NCBI RefSeq assembly: GCF_019800005.1
Contig: NZ_JABGCL010000010.1
Location: 143,728-207,727 of the forward strand
DNA: 64,000 bases
Direction of reading: 5' to 3'
From: Geminicoccus harenae
GTDB taxonomy: Bacteria; Pseudomonadota; Alphaproteobacteria; Geminicoccales; Geminicoccaceae
Below, one piece after another: positions 1 to 9,653 of this stretch. The notes beneath the pieces were generated by a model. It was not told where the DNA came from and ran no database searches. It was given only the letters and a program-made list of their open reading frames with translations. Position numbers and translations under genes: made by a program. Within the stretch, counting starts at the first letter, position 1, and each line of letters starts with the position of its first letter.

Positions 1-1007
1 TAGCCGAGGCCGAAGCGGTTCAAGGCCTCGGCCACGCTGCCGATGGCGGCGGGCTGGCCGTCGATCGTGACCTTGCCGCCGGTAAGCGGGAACAGGCCGA
101 TCAGGCATTTCGCGAGCTCGCTGCGCCCGGCGCCCACCAGCCCGTACAGGCCCAGGATCTCGCCCCGGTGCAGGGTGAGGTCGATGTCCTGGTGGCCGAG
201 CGAGGTCGACACCTTGTCGAGCTGCAGCGCCACCGGTGCAGTCGTCCGGTCGCGCGTTTCCCAGGCGGGGATCTGCTCGGCACGGCCGATCATGAGGCGC
301 ACCAGGTCCTGGCGGCCCATGCCGGTCATCGGCTGGCTCTGGCAAGCATTGCGCCCGTCGCGGAGCACAGTGACCGAATCGCAGATCTGCAGCACCTCCT
401 CCAGCTTGTGGCTGACGAACACGATCGTCACGCCGTCACGCTTGAGGCGCTGGAGCAGGGTGAACAGGTGCTCGGTCTCGTGCGGGGTGAGCGAGGCGGT
501 GGGCTCGTCCATCAGCAGGACGCGCGAGCGCAGGGACAGGGCCTTGGCGATCTCGACGAGCTGCATCTTGGCGGCCGAGAGGCGCATCACCGGTGTCGCC
601 GGGTTGACGTCCAGCTCCAGGAGGTCCAGCCAGCGCTTGGCCTCGGCCCGCAGCGTCGCCTGGTCGACGCGCGAGAGCACGGAGGGGCCCAGCCGCTCCA
701 GCATGATGTTCTCGGCTACCGAGAAGCGCGGGATCAGGTTGCGCTCCTGGTGGACCACGCCGATGCCGGCGGCGATCGCGGCATGCGGGTCGTCGAACTG
801 CACCGACTTGCCGTCCAGGAGTAGCTCACCCTCTTCCAGCCGGTGCACGCCGGTGAGCAGCTTGATCAGCGTCGACTTGCCGGCCCCGTTCTCGCCGAGC
901 AGGGCATGGATCGAGCCCTTGGCGAGCGTCAGGTCGACCTTGTCCAGGGCGCGCACACCCGGGAAGGACTTGCCGATCGCCCGGGCCTGGAGGACCACCT
1001 CGCTCAT
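1..1007 (-). CDS. Ribose-type sugar ABC transporter ATP-binding protein (3' part missing)
   Basis: This is the ATPase of a CUT2 (ribose/xylose-like) sugar importer, working at the inner face of the membrane with the two permeases encoded just upstream. The frame runs off the left edge, leaving about 335 residues of a usual 500. The first ABC domain has Walker A GENGAGKST near residue 40, a degenerate signature LSAAKMQ and Walker B VLLMDEPT. A second ABC domain starts near residue 245 with the RbsA-type motif GLVGAGRSE. The ATG overlaps the stop of the upstream permease as ATGA, so the two are translationally coupled. The substrate cannot be read from the ATPase itself. The RhaM-family gene at 4980 hints at a deoxyhexose. 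Confidence 0.93.
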   Translation of the reverse strand, partial: MSEVVLQARAIGKSFPGVRALDKVDLTLAKGSIHALLGENGAGKSTLIKLLTGVHRLEEGELLLDGKSVQFDDPHAAIAAGIGVVHQERNLIPRFSVAENIMLERLGPSVLSRVDQATLRAEAKRWLDLLELDVNPATPVMRLSAAKMQLVEIAKALSLRSRVLLMDEPTASLTPHETEHLFTLLQRLKRDGVTIVFVSHKLEEVLQICDSVTVLRDGRNACQSQPMTGMGRQDLVRLMIGRAEQIPAWETRDRTTAPVALQLDKVSTSLGHQDIDLTLHRGEILGLYGLVGAGRSELAKCLIGLFPLTGGKVTIDGQPAAIGSVAEALNRFGLG

Positions 1008-1978
1008 GACGCACCCCGCAGCCGGCGCTCGACCCGGACCTCGCGCCAGCGGTTGATGCCGACCGCCCACAGGATCAAAGCACCCAGCACCACCTGGACC
1101 ACGAACGGGTCGATGTGGAACAGCACCAGCGACTGGGTGATGATCGCGACCACCACCACGCCCAGCGCGGTGCCGGCTACCGAGACATGGCCGCCCGCCA
1201 GCACGGCACCGCCGATCACCGGGGCGGCAAACGACAGGATCAGCCAGTCGTCGCCGATGGAGGGCTGGCCGATCTGCAGCCGTGCGACGACCATCACACC
1301 GCCCAGTGCCGCCAGCAGGCCCGACAGGCCATGCGCCCAGACGGTGGTCTGGAAGATCGAGATGCCGGACAGTTCCGCGGCATGGGGATTGCCGCCGACC
1401 GCCAGGATCTGCCGGCCGATCCTGAGCTTCGCCAGCAGGTACCAGATGCCGAGGCCGGCGATGGCGGCCGGCAGCACCAGCCAGGGGATCGGGCCGATCA
1501 TGTTGGTGTTGCCGAACGCCTTGACCGCGTCCGGCACGCCGTAGAAGGGCTGCGCCTCGGTGATGCCGAGGTTCAGGCCCTTGAAGAAGCTGAGGCTGGC
1601 CAGCGTGATGATGAAGGCGCTGATGCCGGTCTTTGCCACGATGAAGCCGTTGGCGAGACCCCCGGCCAAGCCGATCGCGAGCGCCAGGACCAGGGCCAGC
1701 GGAGCGGGAATTCCCCAGACCTCCATCATGCCCGCAAAGGCGATGGCGACCAGGCCGCCGATGGCACCCACGGACAGGTTCATCTGGCCGATCGCGATGA
1801 TGATCATCTGCGCCAGCGCGATCACCAGGTTCACCGCGATCGCGGACAGGAGGACCTGGATGTTGAAGGCGGACAGGAAGGTCGGCTCGATCGCGCCGAT
1901 CACCACGACGGCGGCGATCACGACCACGAGCGGCCCGAACCAGTCGGTGTTGGCGGCCTTGCCCAGCATGCTCTGCAT
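1004..1978 (-). CDS. Ribose-type sugar ABC transporter permease (RbsC family)
   Basis: This integral membrane subunit of a CUT2 sugar importer has 324 residues, the usual length for RbsC proteins. The translation is a run of hydrophobic helices with the family pattern IIIAIGQMNLSVGAIGGL after the third helix and a conserved glycine-rich last third. It is the second of two different permeases in this operon, so the importer probably uses a heterodimeric channel, as in the rhizobial rhamnose system RhaPQ. Its start shares one base with the stop of the previous permease (TGATG). Its stop overlaps the ATPase start. Confidence 0.93.
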   Translation of the reverse strand: MQSMLGKAANTDWFGPLVVVIAAVVVIGAIEPTFLSAFNIQVLLSAIAVNLVIALAQMIIIAIGQMNLSVGAIGGLVAIAFAGMMEVWGIPAPLALVLALAIGLAGGLANGFIVAKTGISAFIITLASLSFFKGLNLGITEAQPFYGVPDAVKAFGNTNMIGPIPWLVLPAAIAGLGIWYLLAKLRIGRQILAVGGNPHAAELSGISIFQTTVWAHGLSGLLAALGGVMVVARLQIGQPSIGDDWLILSFAAPVIGGAVLAGGHVSVAGTALGVVVVAIITQSLVLFHIDPFVVQVVLGALILWAVGINRWREVRVERRLRGAS

Positions 1979-3012
1979 CAGACGGCGATCCGGTGGCGGG
2001 CGAGCAGGCGGCGCCGCCCGAGGTCGAGAAGCACGGCGGTGAGCAGCAGCAGGCCCAGGAATGCCTGGACCCAGAACTCGCCGACCCGGAGGAGGAGCAG
2101 GCCGTTGGTCAGCATGCTGACCAGCATGGCGCCCAACAGCGTGCCGAGCACCGAGACCTTGCCGCCGGTGAGCAGCGTGCCGCCCAGCACTGGTGCCAGG
2201 AAGGCCGGCAGCAGCCAGTCCTGGCCCAGATGCCCCGCCATGGACGGGATGGCGGCGCCGTGGCGCGCGGTGAGCATGGCGCCCGCGAGGGCGGCCAGGA
2301 CGCCCGAAAGGATGTGGCAGCCGACGATCGTGCGGTCGACCCGGATGCCGGACACTTCCGCGGCCTTGGGGCTCGCGCCGGCCGCCAGCATCCGGCGGCC
2401 CAGCGAGGTGAAGCGGTAGAGCCAGCCCAGTACGAGCGCGGTCGCGACCGCGACCAGGAGCAGGGGCGACAGGAAGCCCATCAGGCGGAGCTTGCCGAAC
2501 GCGGCGATCGCCGGGGGCAGCTCGCGGAACGCCTCGGCCCGGCTCAGGAACACCATCCCGCCAAAGAAGATGCTCATGGTGGCCAGCGTGATGATGAAGC
2601 TGTGCACGCCCGAACGCACGATCGCCTCGCCGTTCACCGCACCGAGCGCGGCACCCACCAGCAGGCAGACCGCCAGGCCCAGCGGCCAGGGCAGGCCGAA
2701 CGTCTCCATGGCCCAGCCCGCCGCCATCACGGCGCAGACCCCGATGGCGCCGACCGCCAGGTTCAGCCCGCCGGACACGATCACCACCATCATCGAGAAG
2801 CCGATGAGGATGTCGATCCCCATGGTCCGGCCGAGCGTGAACAGGTTGAAGGGCGAGGCGAAGCCCTTGGTCGCCAGCGTGAACAGCGTGGCGAACACCA
2901 CGATCAGCACGATCAGGCCGAACTCGTTGCCGCCGAGAAAGCCCGCCCGCACGAAGGACGGGCTGCCGGCCGATCGGGGCTGGCCCAAGGGAAGCGAGCT
3001 TGCCGGTTGCAT
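1978..3012 (-). CDS. Ribose-type sugar ABC transporter permease (RbsC family)
   Basis: This 344-residue membrane protein is the first permease gene after the binding-protein gene. It carries a longer, polar N-terminus (about 28 residues) before the first helix, then the RbsC-type stretch VVIVSGGLNLAVGAIG and about eight to ten membrane segments. It is a distant paralogue of the permease at 1004-1978, and the two probably pair in one channel. It lies 71 bases downstream of the binding-protein gene, with a strong hairpin in the gap. The start at 3012 is the first ATG and no better internal start is apparent. Confidence 0.92.
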   Translation of the reverse strand: MQPASSLPLGQPRSAGSPSFVRAGFLGGNEFGLIVLIVVFATLFTLATKGFASPFNLFTLGRTMGIDILIGFSMMVVIVSGGLNLAVGAIGVCAVMAAGWAMETFGLPWPLGLAVCLLVGAALGAVNGEAIVRSGVHSFIITLATMSIFFGGMVFLSRAEAFRELPPAIAAFGKLRLMGFLSPLLLVAVATALVLGWLYRFTSLGRRMLAAGASPKAAEVSGIRVDRTIVGCHILSGVLAALAGAMLTARHGAAIPSMAGHLGQDWLLPAFLAPVLGGTLLTGGKVSVLGTLLGAMLVSMLTNGLLLLRVGEFWVQAFLGLLLLTAVLLDLGRRRLLARHRIAV

Positions 3013-3046
3013 CGAGGTCCTGGCCGGAAGTTGTCAGAAGGAATCA

Positions 3047-3075
3047 CCCCGGCGGCCGGGACGAGGCCGCCGGGG
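3047..3075 (-). terminator. Hairpin after the binding-protein gene
   Basis: CCCCGGCGGCC (3047-3057) and its exact complement GGCCGCCGGGG (3065-3075) form an 11-bp stem with a 7-base loop. It lies between the stop of the binding-protein gene and the first permease start. No T-run follows. It may act as a partial terminator or an mRNA 3' stabiliser that keeps binding protein above permease levels (inference). Confidence 0.6.
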
Positions 3076-3083
3076 CGAGGGGA

Positions 3084-4118
<1,035 letters not shown>

Positions 4119-4164
4119 GGCGGTGCTTCCCTGATCCAAATCATCGCGCCGCACCCCAGGCGGG

Positions 4165-4202
4165 TTGCGGCGCATGCGTCGGACGCTAGGATACAAGTGT
4201 CC
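4165..4202 (+). promoter_or_regulatory. Promoter and candidate GntR operator between transporter and regulator
   Basis: A sigma-70-like promoter for the GntR gene reads TTGCGG (4165-4170), 16 bases, TAGGAT (4187-4192). Overlapping its -10 is GGATACAAGTGTCC (4189-4202), an imperfect inverted repeat (GGA-AC / GT-TCC arms) of the size and type bound by GntR/FCD regulators. It sits midway between the two divergent starts at 4118 and 4231, so one bound dimer could control both. This is pattern-based only. Confidence 0.5.
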
Positions 4203-4230
4203 AGCGCGCAAGAACGCAGACGGAACAGGG

Positions 4231-4968
4231 ATGGCAACGAGCATCACGATGATCCGACCGGGCCCGGCCGGCCCAGCCGGCGAGCCCTGGCTTGGCCTCG
4301 CCATCGACCGGCGGCGCAACGTGGCCGACCAGGTCTGCCAGGCCCTGCGCGACGCGATCCTGGAACTGCGCCTGCCGCCACGCACGCTCGTCAGTGAGAA
4401 CATGGTCTGCCGGGAGGCAGGCGTCTCGCGCACGCCGGTGCGCAACGCGATCGTCCGGCTGGTCGAGGAGGAACTGCTCGACGTCTTCCCGCAGCAGGGC
4501 ACCTACGTGGCGCCGATCAAGCTCGGCAAGGTCCAGGACGGCCACTTCATCCGCAAGGCGCTCGAGGTCGCCATCCTGGAGAAGGCGGCCGGTACCTGGA
4601 CCGCTTCCGCCTCGGCCGAGGCCCATGCGGTGCTGGCCGAGCATGAGGCGCTGGGCACCCATGGCGACGTGCAGGACTTCATCCGTCTCGACGTGACGTT
4701 CCACCAGTGCTTTGCCCGCGCTGCCGGGATGGAGGGGGTCTGGCGGCCGATCCAGCATGCCAAGGCGCATCTGGACCGGCTGCACCGCCTGGGCTTCCCG
4801 CAGAACGACCGGAGGAAGGCGGTGGCCGCGGAGCATCGCGCGATCCTCCAGGCATTCGAGGCGGGCGACCTCCCGCTGGCCCGCCGGCGGCTCATCGAGC
4901 ACCTGGACGTCATCATCGGGATGCTGGACGAGCTGCGCCGCCAGCATCCCGGCTACTTCGCCGACTAG
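4231..4968 (+). CDS. GntR family transcriptional regulator (FCD type)
   Basis: This likely local regulator of the sugar importer has 245 residues. An N-terminal winged helix-turn-helix of GntR type lies near residues 30-95 (QVCQALRDAILELRLPP ... VSRTPVRNAIVRLVEEELL ... GTYVAPI). An all-helical FCD ligand-binding domain follows, with the metal-site style pattern DVTFHQCFARAAG and late histidines in EHRAIL and EHLDVII. The start at ATG 4231 was chosen over an in-frame ATG at 4165 because the earlier one lies upstream of the predicted -10. The gene faces the importer and is followed 11 bases later by the mutarotase gene, so it probably senses the imported sugar or an early product. Confidence 0.9.
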   Translation: MATSITMIRPGPAGPAGEPWLGLAIDRRRNVADQVCQALRDAILELRLPPRTLVSENMVCREAGVSRTPVRNAIVRLVEEELLDVFPQQGTYVAPIKLGKVQDGHFIRKALEVAILEKAAGTWTASASAEAHAVLAEHEALGTHGDVQDFIRLDVTFHQCFARAAGMEGVWRPIQHAKAHLDRLHRLGFPQNDRRKAVAAEHRAILQAFEAGDLPLARRRLIEHLDVIIGMLDELRRQHPGYFAD

Positions 4969-4979
4969 GAGGGCCATCC

Positions 4980-5309
4980 ATGAAGCGCTACGGCTCGTGC
5001 ATCCGCCTGCGCCCCGAAGCGATCGAGGAATACGAGCGCATCCACGCCGAGGTATGGCCGTCGGTGCTGGCCACCATCGCCACCTGCAACATCAAGAACT
5101 ACTCGATCTTCCTGAAGCGGCCGGAGAATATCCTGTTCGCCTATTTCGAGTATCATGGCAGCGACTTCGCCGCCGACATGGCGAAGATGGCGGCCGATCC
5201 CGAGACACAGCGCTGGTGGAAGATCACCGACCCGATGCAGGAGCCGTTCCCGACCCGCAAGGAGGGCGAGTGGTGGGCGCAGATGGACGAGGTGTTCCAC
5301 ACCGACTGA
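4980..5309 (+). CDS. L-rhamnose mutarotase family protein
   Basis: This 109-residue protein matches the RhaM/RhaU family (DUF718; E. coli RhaM has 104 residues). Family members interconvert the alpha and beta anomers of L-rhamnose or related sugars in the cytoplasm. Visible signatures are EYERIHAEVWPSV near residues 16-28, with the catalytic histidine, then NYSIFL, and the WW pair in QRWWKITDPMQ. A GGAGGG site lies six bases before the ATG, and the gene follows the GntR stop closely, so both share a transcript. Rhizobial rhamnose loci also combine a binding protein, two RbsC-type permeases, an ATPase and a mutarotase. No rhamnose kinase, isomerase or dehydrogenase is visible here, so the true sugar is open. 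Confidence 0.88.
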   Translation: MKRYGSCIRLRPEAIEEYERIHAEVWPSVLATIATCNIKNYSIFLKRPENILFAYFEYHGSDFAADMAKMAADPETQRWWKITDPMQEPFPTRKEGEWWAQMDEVFHTD

Positions 5310-5318
5310 GCGGCGGCC

Positions 5319-5915
5319 TCATCCGGCCTCGTCGATGGCCATGGCGCGGGTCCAGGCGGGACGCGCTTGGCAGCGCTCCACATAGGCGGTCAGTGCCGGG
5401 CGGGGCTCGATGATCCGGAAGGCGACCATGCCGAAATGCAGGTCGGCGCCGATCATGACGTCCGCGGCGGTGAACGTTTCGCCCTGCAACCAGGACCCGT
5501 CCGCCACGGCCCGCTCCAGCACGTCGACCACCCGCTCGAAGCTGCCCCAGCCGGCCGCCGATTCCGGCAGCTTCAGGTTGCCGAACTTCTCGGCAAACGC
5601 ACCCTCGATGCAGTTGCCGGAGAAGAACAGCCATTTCAGGTACTGGCCGCGCCGCGGGTCACCCAGGGGCGGCGCCAGCCGGGCCTCGGGGAACCGGTCG
5701 GCCAGATAGGCTACGATCGCGCCGGATTCCGAGACCACCGCCTCGCCGTCGACCAGCACCGGCACCTTGCCCATCGGGTTGAGCCGCAGGAAGTCCGGGT
5801 CGGTCTGCGGCCCGTTGCGGATGTCGAGCGTGACCCGCTCATAGGGTCGGCCGATCTCCTCCAGCAGCCAGAGGATCCGGATGGAGCGCGTCTTCGGTGC
5901 CCAGTAGAGCTGCAT
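5319..5915 (-). CDS. Glutathione S-transferase family protein
   Basis: This is a cytosolic GST-fold protein of 198 residues. The thioredoxin-like N-terminal domain begins MQLYWAPKTRSIRILWLLEEIG, with the family pattern MGKVPVLVDG and the glutathione-binding ESGAIVAYLADRFP. The C-terminal helical domain contains the N-capping motif FTAADVMIGADL. The start was placed at 5915, directly at the beta-strand of the thioredoxin fold; the frame is open to 5963 but the extra residues look non-native. It lies 81 bases downstream of the TRAP large permease on the same strand, so co-transcription is possible, but no functional link is evident. The electrophile substrate is unknown. Confidence 0.9.
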   Translation of the reverse strand: MQLYWAPKTRSIRILWLLEEIGRPYERVTLDIRNGPQTDPDFLRLNPMGKVPVLVDGEAVVSESGAIVAYLADRFPEARLAPPLGDPRRGQYLKWLFFSGNCIEGAFAEKFGNLKLPESAAGWGSFERVVDVLERAVADGSWLQGETFTAADVMIGADLHFGMVAFRIIEPRPALTAYVERCQARPAWTRAMAIDEAG

Positions 5916-5996
5916 CGTCCGATGGTCCTGGAGCCTCTCCCTGGACGAAGGTGATGCCGCCATGCGGCCGGTTCGGCAAGGCCCGAGGGGGCAGCC

Positions 5997-7268
5997 TCAG
6001 TCCATGCGTGAAGGCAGCCAGGTCGCGATGCCCGGGAAGAAGATGATCGCGATCACCAACAGGATCAGGGCCACCACGAACGGCAGGACCGCCGTGCTGC
6101 CCTGGACGAGGTTGCAGCGGGCGATGCCGCAGGTGACGAACAGGCTGGCGCCGACCGGCGGCGTCACCAGGCCGATCGCCAGCCCTACCACGGTGACGAC
6201 GCCGAACTGGATCGGGTCGATCCCGAGTGTCTGGGTGACCGGCCAGAGCACCGGTACCAGGATGATGATGCTGGCGCCGAGATCCAGGATCATGCCGGCG
6301 AACAGGTAGACGCAGAAGAACAGGAGCAGCACCAGGGTCGGGTCGCTGGTCAGGCCCAGGATCAACTGGGCAGCACCCTGCGGGATCTGCTCGCGGGTGA
6401 TGATCAGGCCGTAGAGCGAGGCCGCGGCGATCATCAGCATGACCACGCCGGTGGTGACGCAGGTTTCCAGCACGATGCGGGGCAGGTCGGCCAATCGGAT
6501 GGTGCGGTAGACGAACATGCCGACGATCAGGCCGTAGAGCACGGCCACCACCGACGCCTCGGTCGGCGTGGCGATGCCGTAGCGGATCGAGCCGATGATC
6601 ACGAGCGGCATCATCAGGCCCCAGACGCTGGCACGGGTCGCTCGCAGAAAGCCCCGCACCGAGCCGCGCGGGCCCTTGGGATAGCCGCGCCGGACCGAGA
6701 TGACCCAGGCGGTGGTCATCAGGAGGATCGCGATCAGCACGCCTGGGATGATGCCGGCAATGAACAGCTTGCTGACCGAGGTGCCGGTGACCACGCAGAA
6801 GATGATCATCGGGATGGAGGGCGGGATCACCACCGAGATGGTCGAGGCGGCGGCGGTGACGGCGGCACAGAACGCGCCGTCATAGCCCTTCTCCTTCATG
6901 GGCGGGATCATGATGCCGCCGGCGGACGAGGCCTCGGCCACCGCCGAGCCGGTCATCCCGCCCATCAGCGTGCCGGCGCCGATGCCGGCATGAGCCAGCC
7001 CGCCGCGCGCCCAGCCGATCGCGGCATTGGCGAAGTCGATGATGTCGCGCGCGATCCCGCTGCGCGCCATCAGGTGCCCGGCCAGGAGGAAGAAGGGCAC
7101 CGCCAGGAGGATGAAGGAGTCGATCGCCGCGGTCATGCGCTGCGCCACCAGCGTCGGCGGGATGCCGCCATAGGTCACCGCCAGGAACGAGGCGATCGCC
7201 AGCGCGAACGAGACGGGCAGATTGATCAGCAGGAGGACGACGAAGCCCGCCAGCAGCACCAGGGTCAT
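5997..7268 (-). CDS. dctM: TRAP transporter large permease (DctM family)
   Basis: This is the main channel subunit of a tripartite ATP-independent periplasmic transporter, a sodium- or proton-driven importer of organic acids and sialic-acid-like solutes. It has 423 residues and about twelve membrane segments, with the DctM patterns AVPFFLLAGHLMARSGIA, GTLMGGMTGSAVAEASS, VVIPPSIPMIIF and TPPVGASLFV. Its ATG overlaps the stop of the small permease as ATGA. The gene order dctP-dctQ-dctM is standard. No regulator or catabolic enzyme directly identifies the substrate. Confidence 0.95.
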   Translation of the reverse strand: MTLVLLAGFVVLLLINLPVSFALAIASFLAVTYGGIPPTLVAQRMTAAIDSFILLAVPFFLLAGHLMARSGIARDIIDFANAAIGWARGGLAHAGIGAGTLMGGMTGSAVAEASSAGGIMIPPMKEKGYDGAFCAAVTAAASTISVVIPPSIPMIIFCVVTGTSVSKLFIAGIIPGVLIAILLMTTAWVISVRRGYPKGPRGSVRGFLRATRASVWGLMMPLVIIGSIRYGIATPTEASVVAVLYGLIVGMFVYRTIRLADLPRIVLETCVTTGVVMLMIAAASLYGLIITREQIPQGAAQLILGLTSDPTLVLLLFFCVYLFAGMILDLGASIIILVPVLWPVTQTLGIDPIQFGVVTVVGLAIGLVTPPVGASLFVTCGIARCNLVQGSTAVLPFVVALILLVIAIIFFPGIATWLPSRMD

Positions 7269-7762
7269 GACGGCTGGACCTCTTCGACCGGGTCGGGCGG
7301 GGGGCGGCGGCCGGTGATCCAGCGGACCAGGATGTCACCGGCGATCATGAACGCCATCACGCTGTAGCCGGCATAGACCCAGACCATCGGCAGGCCGAGC
7401 GTGGCGGAGGACTGGCGCATCGTCAGCCGCAGGAGGCCGAAATTGGTGACGAAGGTATAGAGGCAGAAGGCCAGCACGATGGCCTCGACCACGCGGGCCG
7501 ACAGCCGCTCGAGGCGCGGGTTGCCCACATAGTGCACCAGGTCCACGGCGATATGGGCGCGGTGCTTCCAGGCAAGCCAGGCCGACAGATAGGTGACCCA
7601 CACGAACAGGTAGCGCGCGGCTTCCTCCGACCAGACCAGCGGGTCGTTGAGCAGGTAGCGCCATGCCACCTGGGCCGAGCACATGACGGTCATCGCGGCG
7701 ATGCAGAGGATCAGCAGGACCTCGGTCATCCACTCGACCGCGCCCCAGAGGCGGGTGATCAT
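7265..7762 (-). CDS. dctQ: TRAP transporter small permease (DctQ family)
   Basis: This four-helix small membrane subunit (165 residues) works with DctM. It shows the DctQ family hallmark VMCSAQVAWRYLLNDPLVWSEEAARYLFVW in helix 2 and the following loop. It lies 90 bases downstream of dctP, and a large hairpin in that gap probably lowers its expression relative to the binding protein. It overlaps dctM by four bases. The start at 7762 is preceded by only a weak ribosome binding site. Confidence 0.93.
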   Translation of the reverse strand: MITRLWGAVEWMTEVLLILCIAAMTVMCSAQVAWRYLLNDPLVWSEEAARYLFVWVTYLSAWLAWKHRAHIAVDLVHYVGNPRLERLSARVVEAIVLAFCLYTFVTNFGLLRLTMRQSSATLGLPMVWVYAGYSVMAFMIAGDILVRWITGRRPPPDPVEEVQPS

Positions 7763-7808
7763 CGGCGGAAATTGCCTTCGGCAGGGACAGGCGGCGGGCG
7801 CGGGCGAT

Positions 7809-7842
7809 GGGCCGGCCGGGAGGCTTCCTCCCCGGCTGGCCC
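7809..7842 (-). terminator. Imperfect hairpin between dctP and dctQ
   Basis: GGGCCGGCCGGGAGG (7809-7823) pairs with CCTCCCCGGCTGGCCC (7827-7842), with one mismatch, one bulged base and a very small loop. It lies just after the dctP stop. Such hairpins commonly protect or partly terminate the binding-protein message. There is no T-tract, so full termination is unlikely. Confidence 0.55.
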
Positions 7843-7852
7843 AAGGGAATGG

Positions 7853-8821
7853 TCAGTTCGCGCCGGCCGCCTGGATCTTCTCGATCATGGCGGGATCGAG
7901 ACCCTCCACGGTGGAGGCGATGTCCTTGGTCATCTCGCGGAACGGTGCGGTGTCGACCTCCTCGATCACCATGCCCTTCTCCGTGATCAGCCCGCGATAC
8001 TCCTCATCCAGCTTGGCCGAGGTCTCGCGCGCCACCGTCGTGCATTCGGTCACGGCCTCGCGGATGATCTTCTGCTCGTCCTCGGACAGGGTCTCGAAGA
8101 TCGGCTTGGAGAACAGCACCGCATGCGGCCCGTAGACGTGGCCGGTGAGGATCAGGTGGCTCTGCACCTCCCAGAGCGAGTTCAGGTAGACGATGGTGAT
8201 CGGGTTCTCCTGGGCGTCGATGATACCCTGGCCCAGGCTGGTGAACACCTCGCCCCAGACCATCGGGATCGGTGCCGCGCCCAGCTTCTGGAAGGCGGCG
8301 ATGTGCACCGGGTTCTGCATGGTGCGCAGCTTGACGCCCTGCAGGTCGGCCGGGGCCTCGATCGCCTTCTTGGCGGTCAGGTGGCGCCAGCCATTCTCCC
8401 ACCAGGCCAGCCCGACGATGCTCTGGTCGTCGAACTTCGCCAGGATCTCCTTGCCGACCTCGCCGTCCAGCACCTCGTAGACATGGGCGCTGTCCTTGAA
8501 GATGAACGGCAGGTCGAGAACGCCGACCTCCGGCACGAACGCGCCGAGCGGCCCGGTCGAGACCACCGTCATGTCCACCGTGCCGAGCTGCAGGCCCTCC
8601 ACGGTCTCCCGCTCCTCGCCGAGCTGGCGGTCGGGATAGAGCTCGATCGCGAGCGACCCGCCGCTGCGCTCCTCGGCGAGCTTCTCGAAGCACTGCAGGC
8701 CGACATAGCTCGGATGGGCCGGCATCGAGCCGAAGGCGGCGCGGATGGTGGTCTGCGCGCTGGCCACCAGCGGCGACAAGGTTAGCGCGAAGGCGGCGGC
8801 AGTCAGAAGCGCCCGCTTCAT
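7853..8821 (-). CDS. dctP: TRAP transporter periplasmic binding protein (DctP family)
   Basis: This is the solute receptor of the TRAP importer: 322 residues with an obvious signal peptide (MKRALLTAAAFALTLSPLVASAQ, mature protein from TTIRAAFG). DctP hallmarks are the stretch WWENGWRHLTAKK, the segment LQGVKLRTMQNPVHIAAFQKLGA with the conserved arginine that normally binds the ligand carboxylate, and WGEVFTSLGQGIIDAQENP. A good Shine-Dalgarno (GGGAGAAGAG) precedes the ATG. It is first in the operon, behind a recognisable promoter. The ligand is probably a monocarboxylate or sugar acid, by family only. Confidence 0.94.
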   Translation of the reverse strand: MKRALLTAAAFALTLSPLVASAQTTIRAAFGSMPAHPSYVGLQCFEKLAEERSGGSLAIELYPDRQLGEERETVEGLQLGTVDMTVVSTGPLGAFVPEVGVLDLPFIFKDSAHVYEVLDGEVGKEILAKFDDQSIVGLAWWENGWRHLTAKKAIEAPADLQGVKLRTMQNPVHIAAFQKLGAAPIPMVWGEVFTSLGQGIIDAQENPITIVYLNSLWEVQSHLILTGHVYGPHAVLFSKPIFETLSEDEQKIIREAVTECTTVARETSAKLDEEYRGLITEKGMVIEEVDTAPFREMTKDIASTVEGLDPAMIEKIQAAGAN

Positions 8822-8911
8822 CTGCTCTTCTCCCTGACGTGACTGCCGGAGGCCCGGCTGTTCTTGGCTCGGCCGGGCTGGACGCTGCGGCCTGATGCGA
8901 TGGTATGACAG

Positions 8912-8940
8912 GTCTAAAGGATGATGTCAGCCATGGTCAA
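8912..8940 (-). promoter_or_regulatory. Promoter of the TRAP operon
   Basis: On the minus strand, TTGACC (8940-8935) is followed after 17 bases by TTAGAC (8917-8912), a good sigma-70-like pair about 90 bases upstream of the dctP start at 8821. TGACA-type words around the -10 could be operator half-sites, but no clear palindrome was found. Confidence 0.5.
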
Positions 8941-8981
8941 CTTGGCTGCAGGCTGGGAGCCGGCCCGTCCCGGTCAGCCGC

Positions 8982-9653
8982 TCAAGTGCCAAAGTGCAGC
9001 GCCGTGTGCTCCAGGCGGAAGCTGGCGAGCGAGCTGGATCCGTTGAGGAAACCGAGCGGCCCGTCTGCGGCGAACTGCCAGTCGGCACGTCCCAGTACGG
9101 CCCGGCCGGCCACCCGCGCCCGGGTGAGCTTCAGGGTGGCCTCGAGCATCTGTGCCGTGCGCAGGGCCAGCGGCCAGCGGCCGGGCAGCGGCAGGCGGGG
9201 TACGAAACGGCAGGTTGCGATCTCCCTGCCGCCTTCGGCCAGACTGGCCTGGAACACCCGGTCACGCTCGAACCGGAGGTCGCCCATCTGCTTGGGCACG
9301 CCCCACATCTCCCTGCCGCCCAGAGCAGCGGCAGGGTCGTCCACCCAGATCCGGATGACGCTCACGGTGAGCGCGCGGCCGGCCACCACCGGAACCGCCG
9401 CCAGGAACTCGTGGTAGGAGAGGGTGCCGCCAGGGCCATAGGCGGCCCAGGCGGTGGCCAGAAGGGTCCGGCCCCGGCACGCGACCGGGCGCACGGCCTG
9501 CGGCAGGTCCTTTGCCACCGCATCCACCGGCACCGCCCAGAGCGAGGCATGGACATCGCCCTCGAGATGCCAGGGCTCCGGCGGGTAGCAGGGGGCCTGC
9601 CGCTCCTCCGCATCGTCCAGCGTCCCGCCGTGGTGCGGCCTGCCCGCGTTCAC
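8982..9653 (-). CDS. Acetoacetate decarboxylase family protein
   Basis: This 223-residue protein belongs to the acetoacetate decarboxylase-like superfamily. Visible signatures are PPWHLEGDVHASLWAVP near residue 25, the core YHEFLAAVPVV, and GGREMWGVPKQMGDLRF, which carries the lysine equivalent to the Schiff-base residue of true decarboxylases. Many superfamily members act on other keto acids or lack decarboxylase activity, so the exact reaction is unknown. The GTG start overlaps the stop of the SGNH hydrolase gene as GTGA, so the two are coupled. It lies directly upstream of the TRAP promoter on the same strand. Confidence 0.83.
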   Translation of the reverse strand: MNAGRPHHGGTLDDAEERQAPCYPPEPWHLEGDVHASLWAVPVDAVAKDLPQAVRPVACRGRTLLATAWAAYGPGGTLSYHEFLAAVPVVAGRALTVSVIRIWVDDPAAALGGREMWGVPKQMGDLRFERDRVFQASLAEGGREIATCRFVPRLPLPGRWPLALRTAQMLEATLKLTRARVAGRAVLGRADWQFAADGPLGFLNGSSSLASFRLEHTALHFGT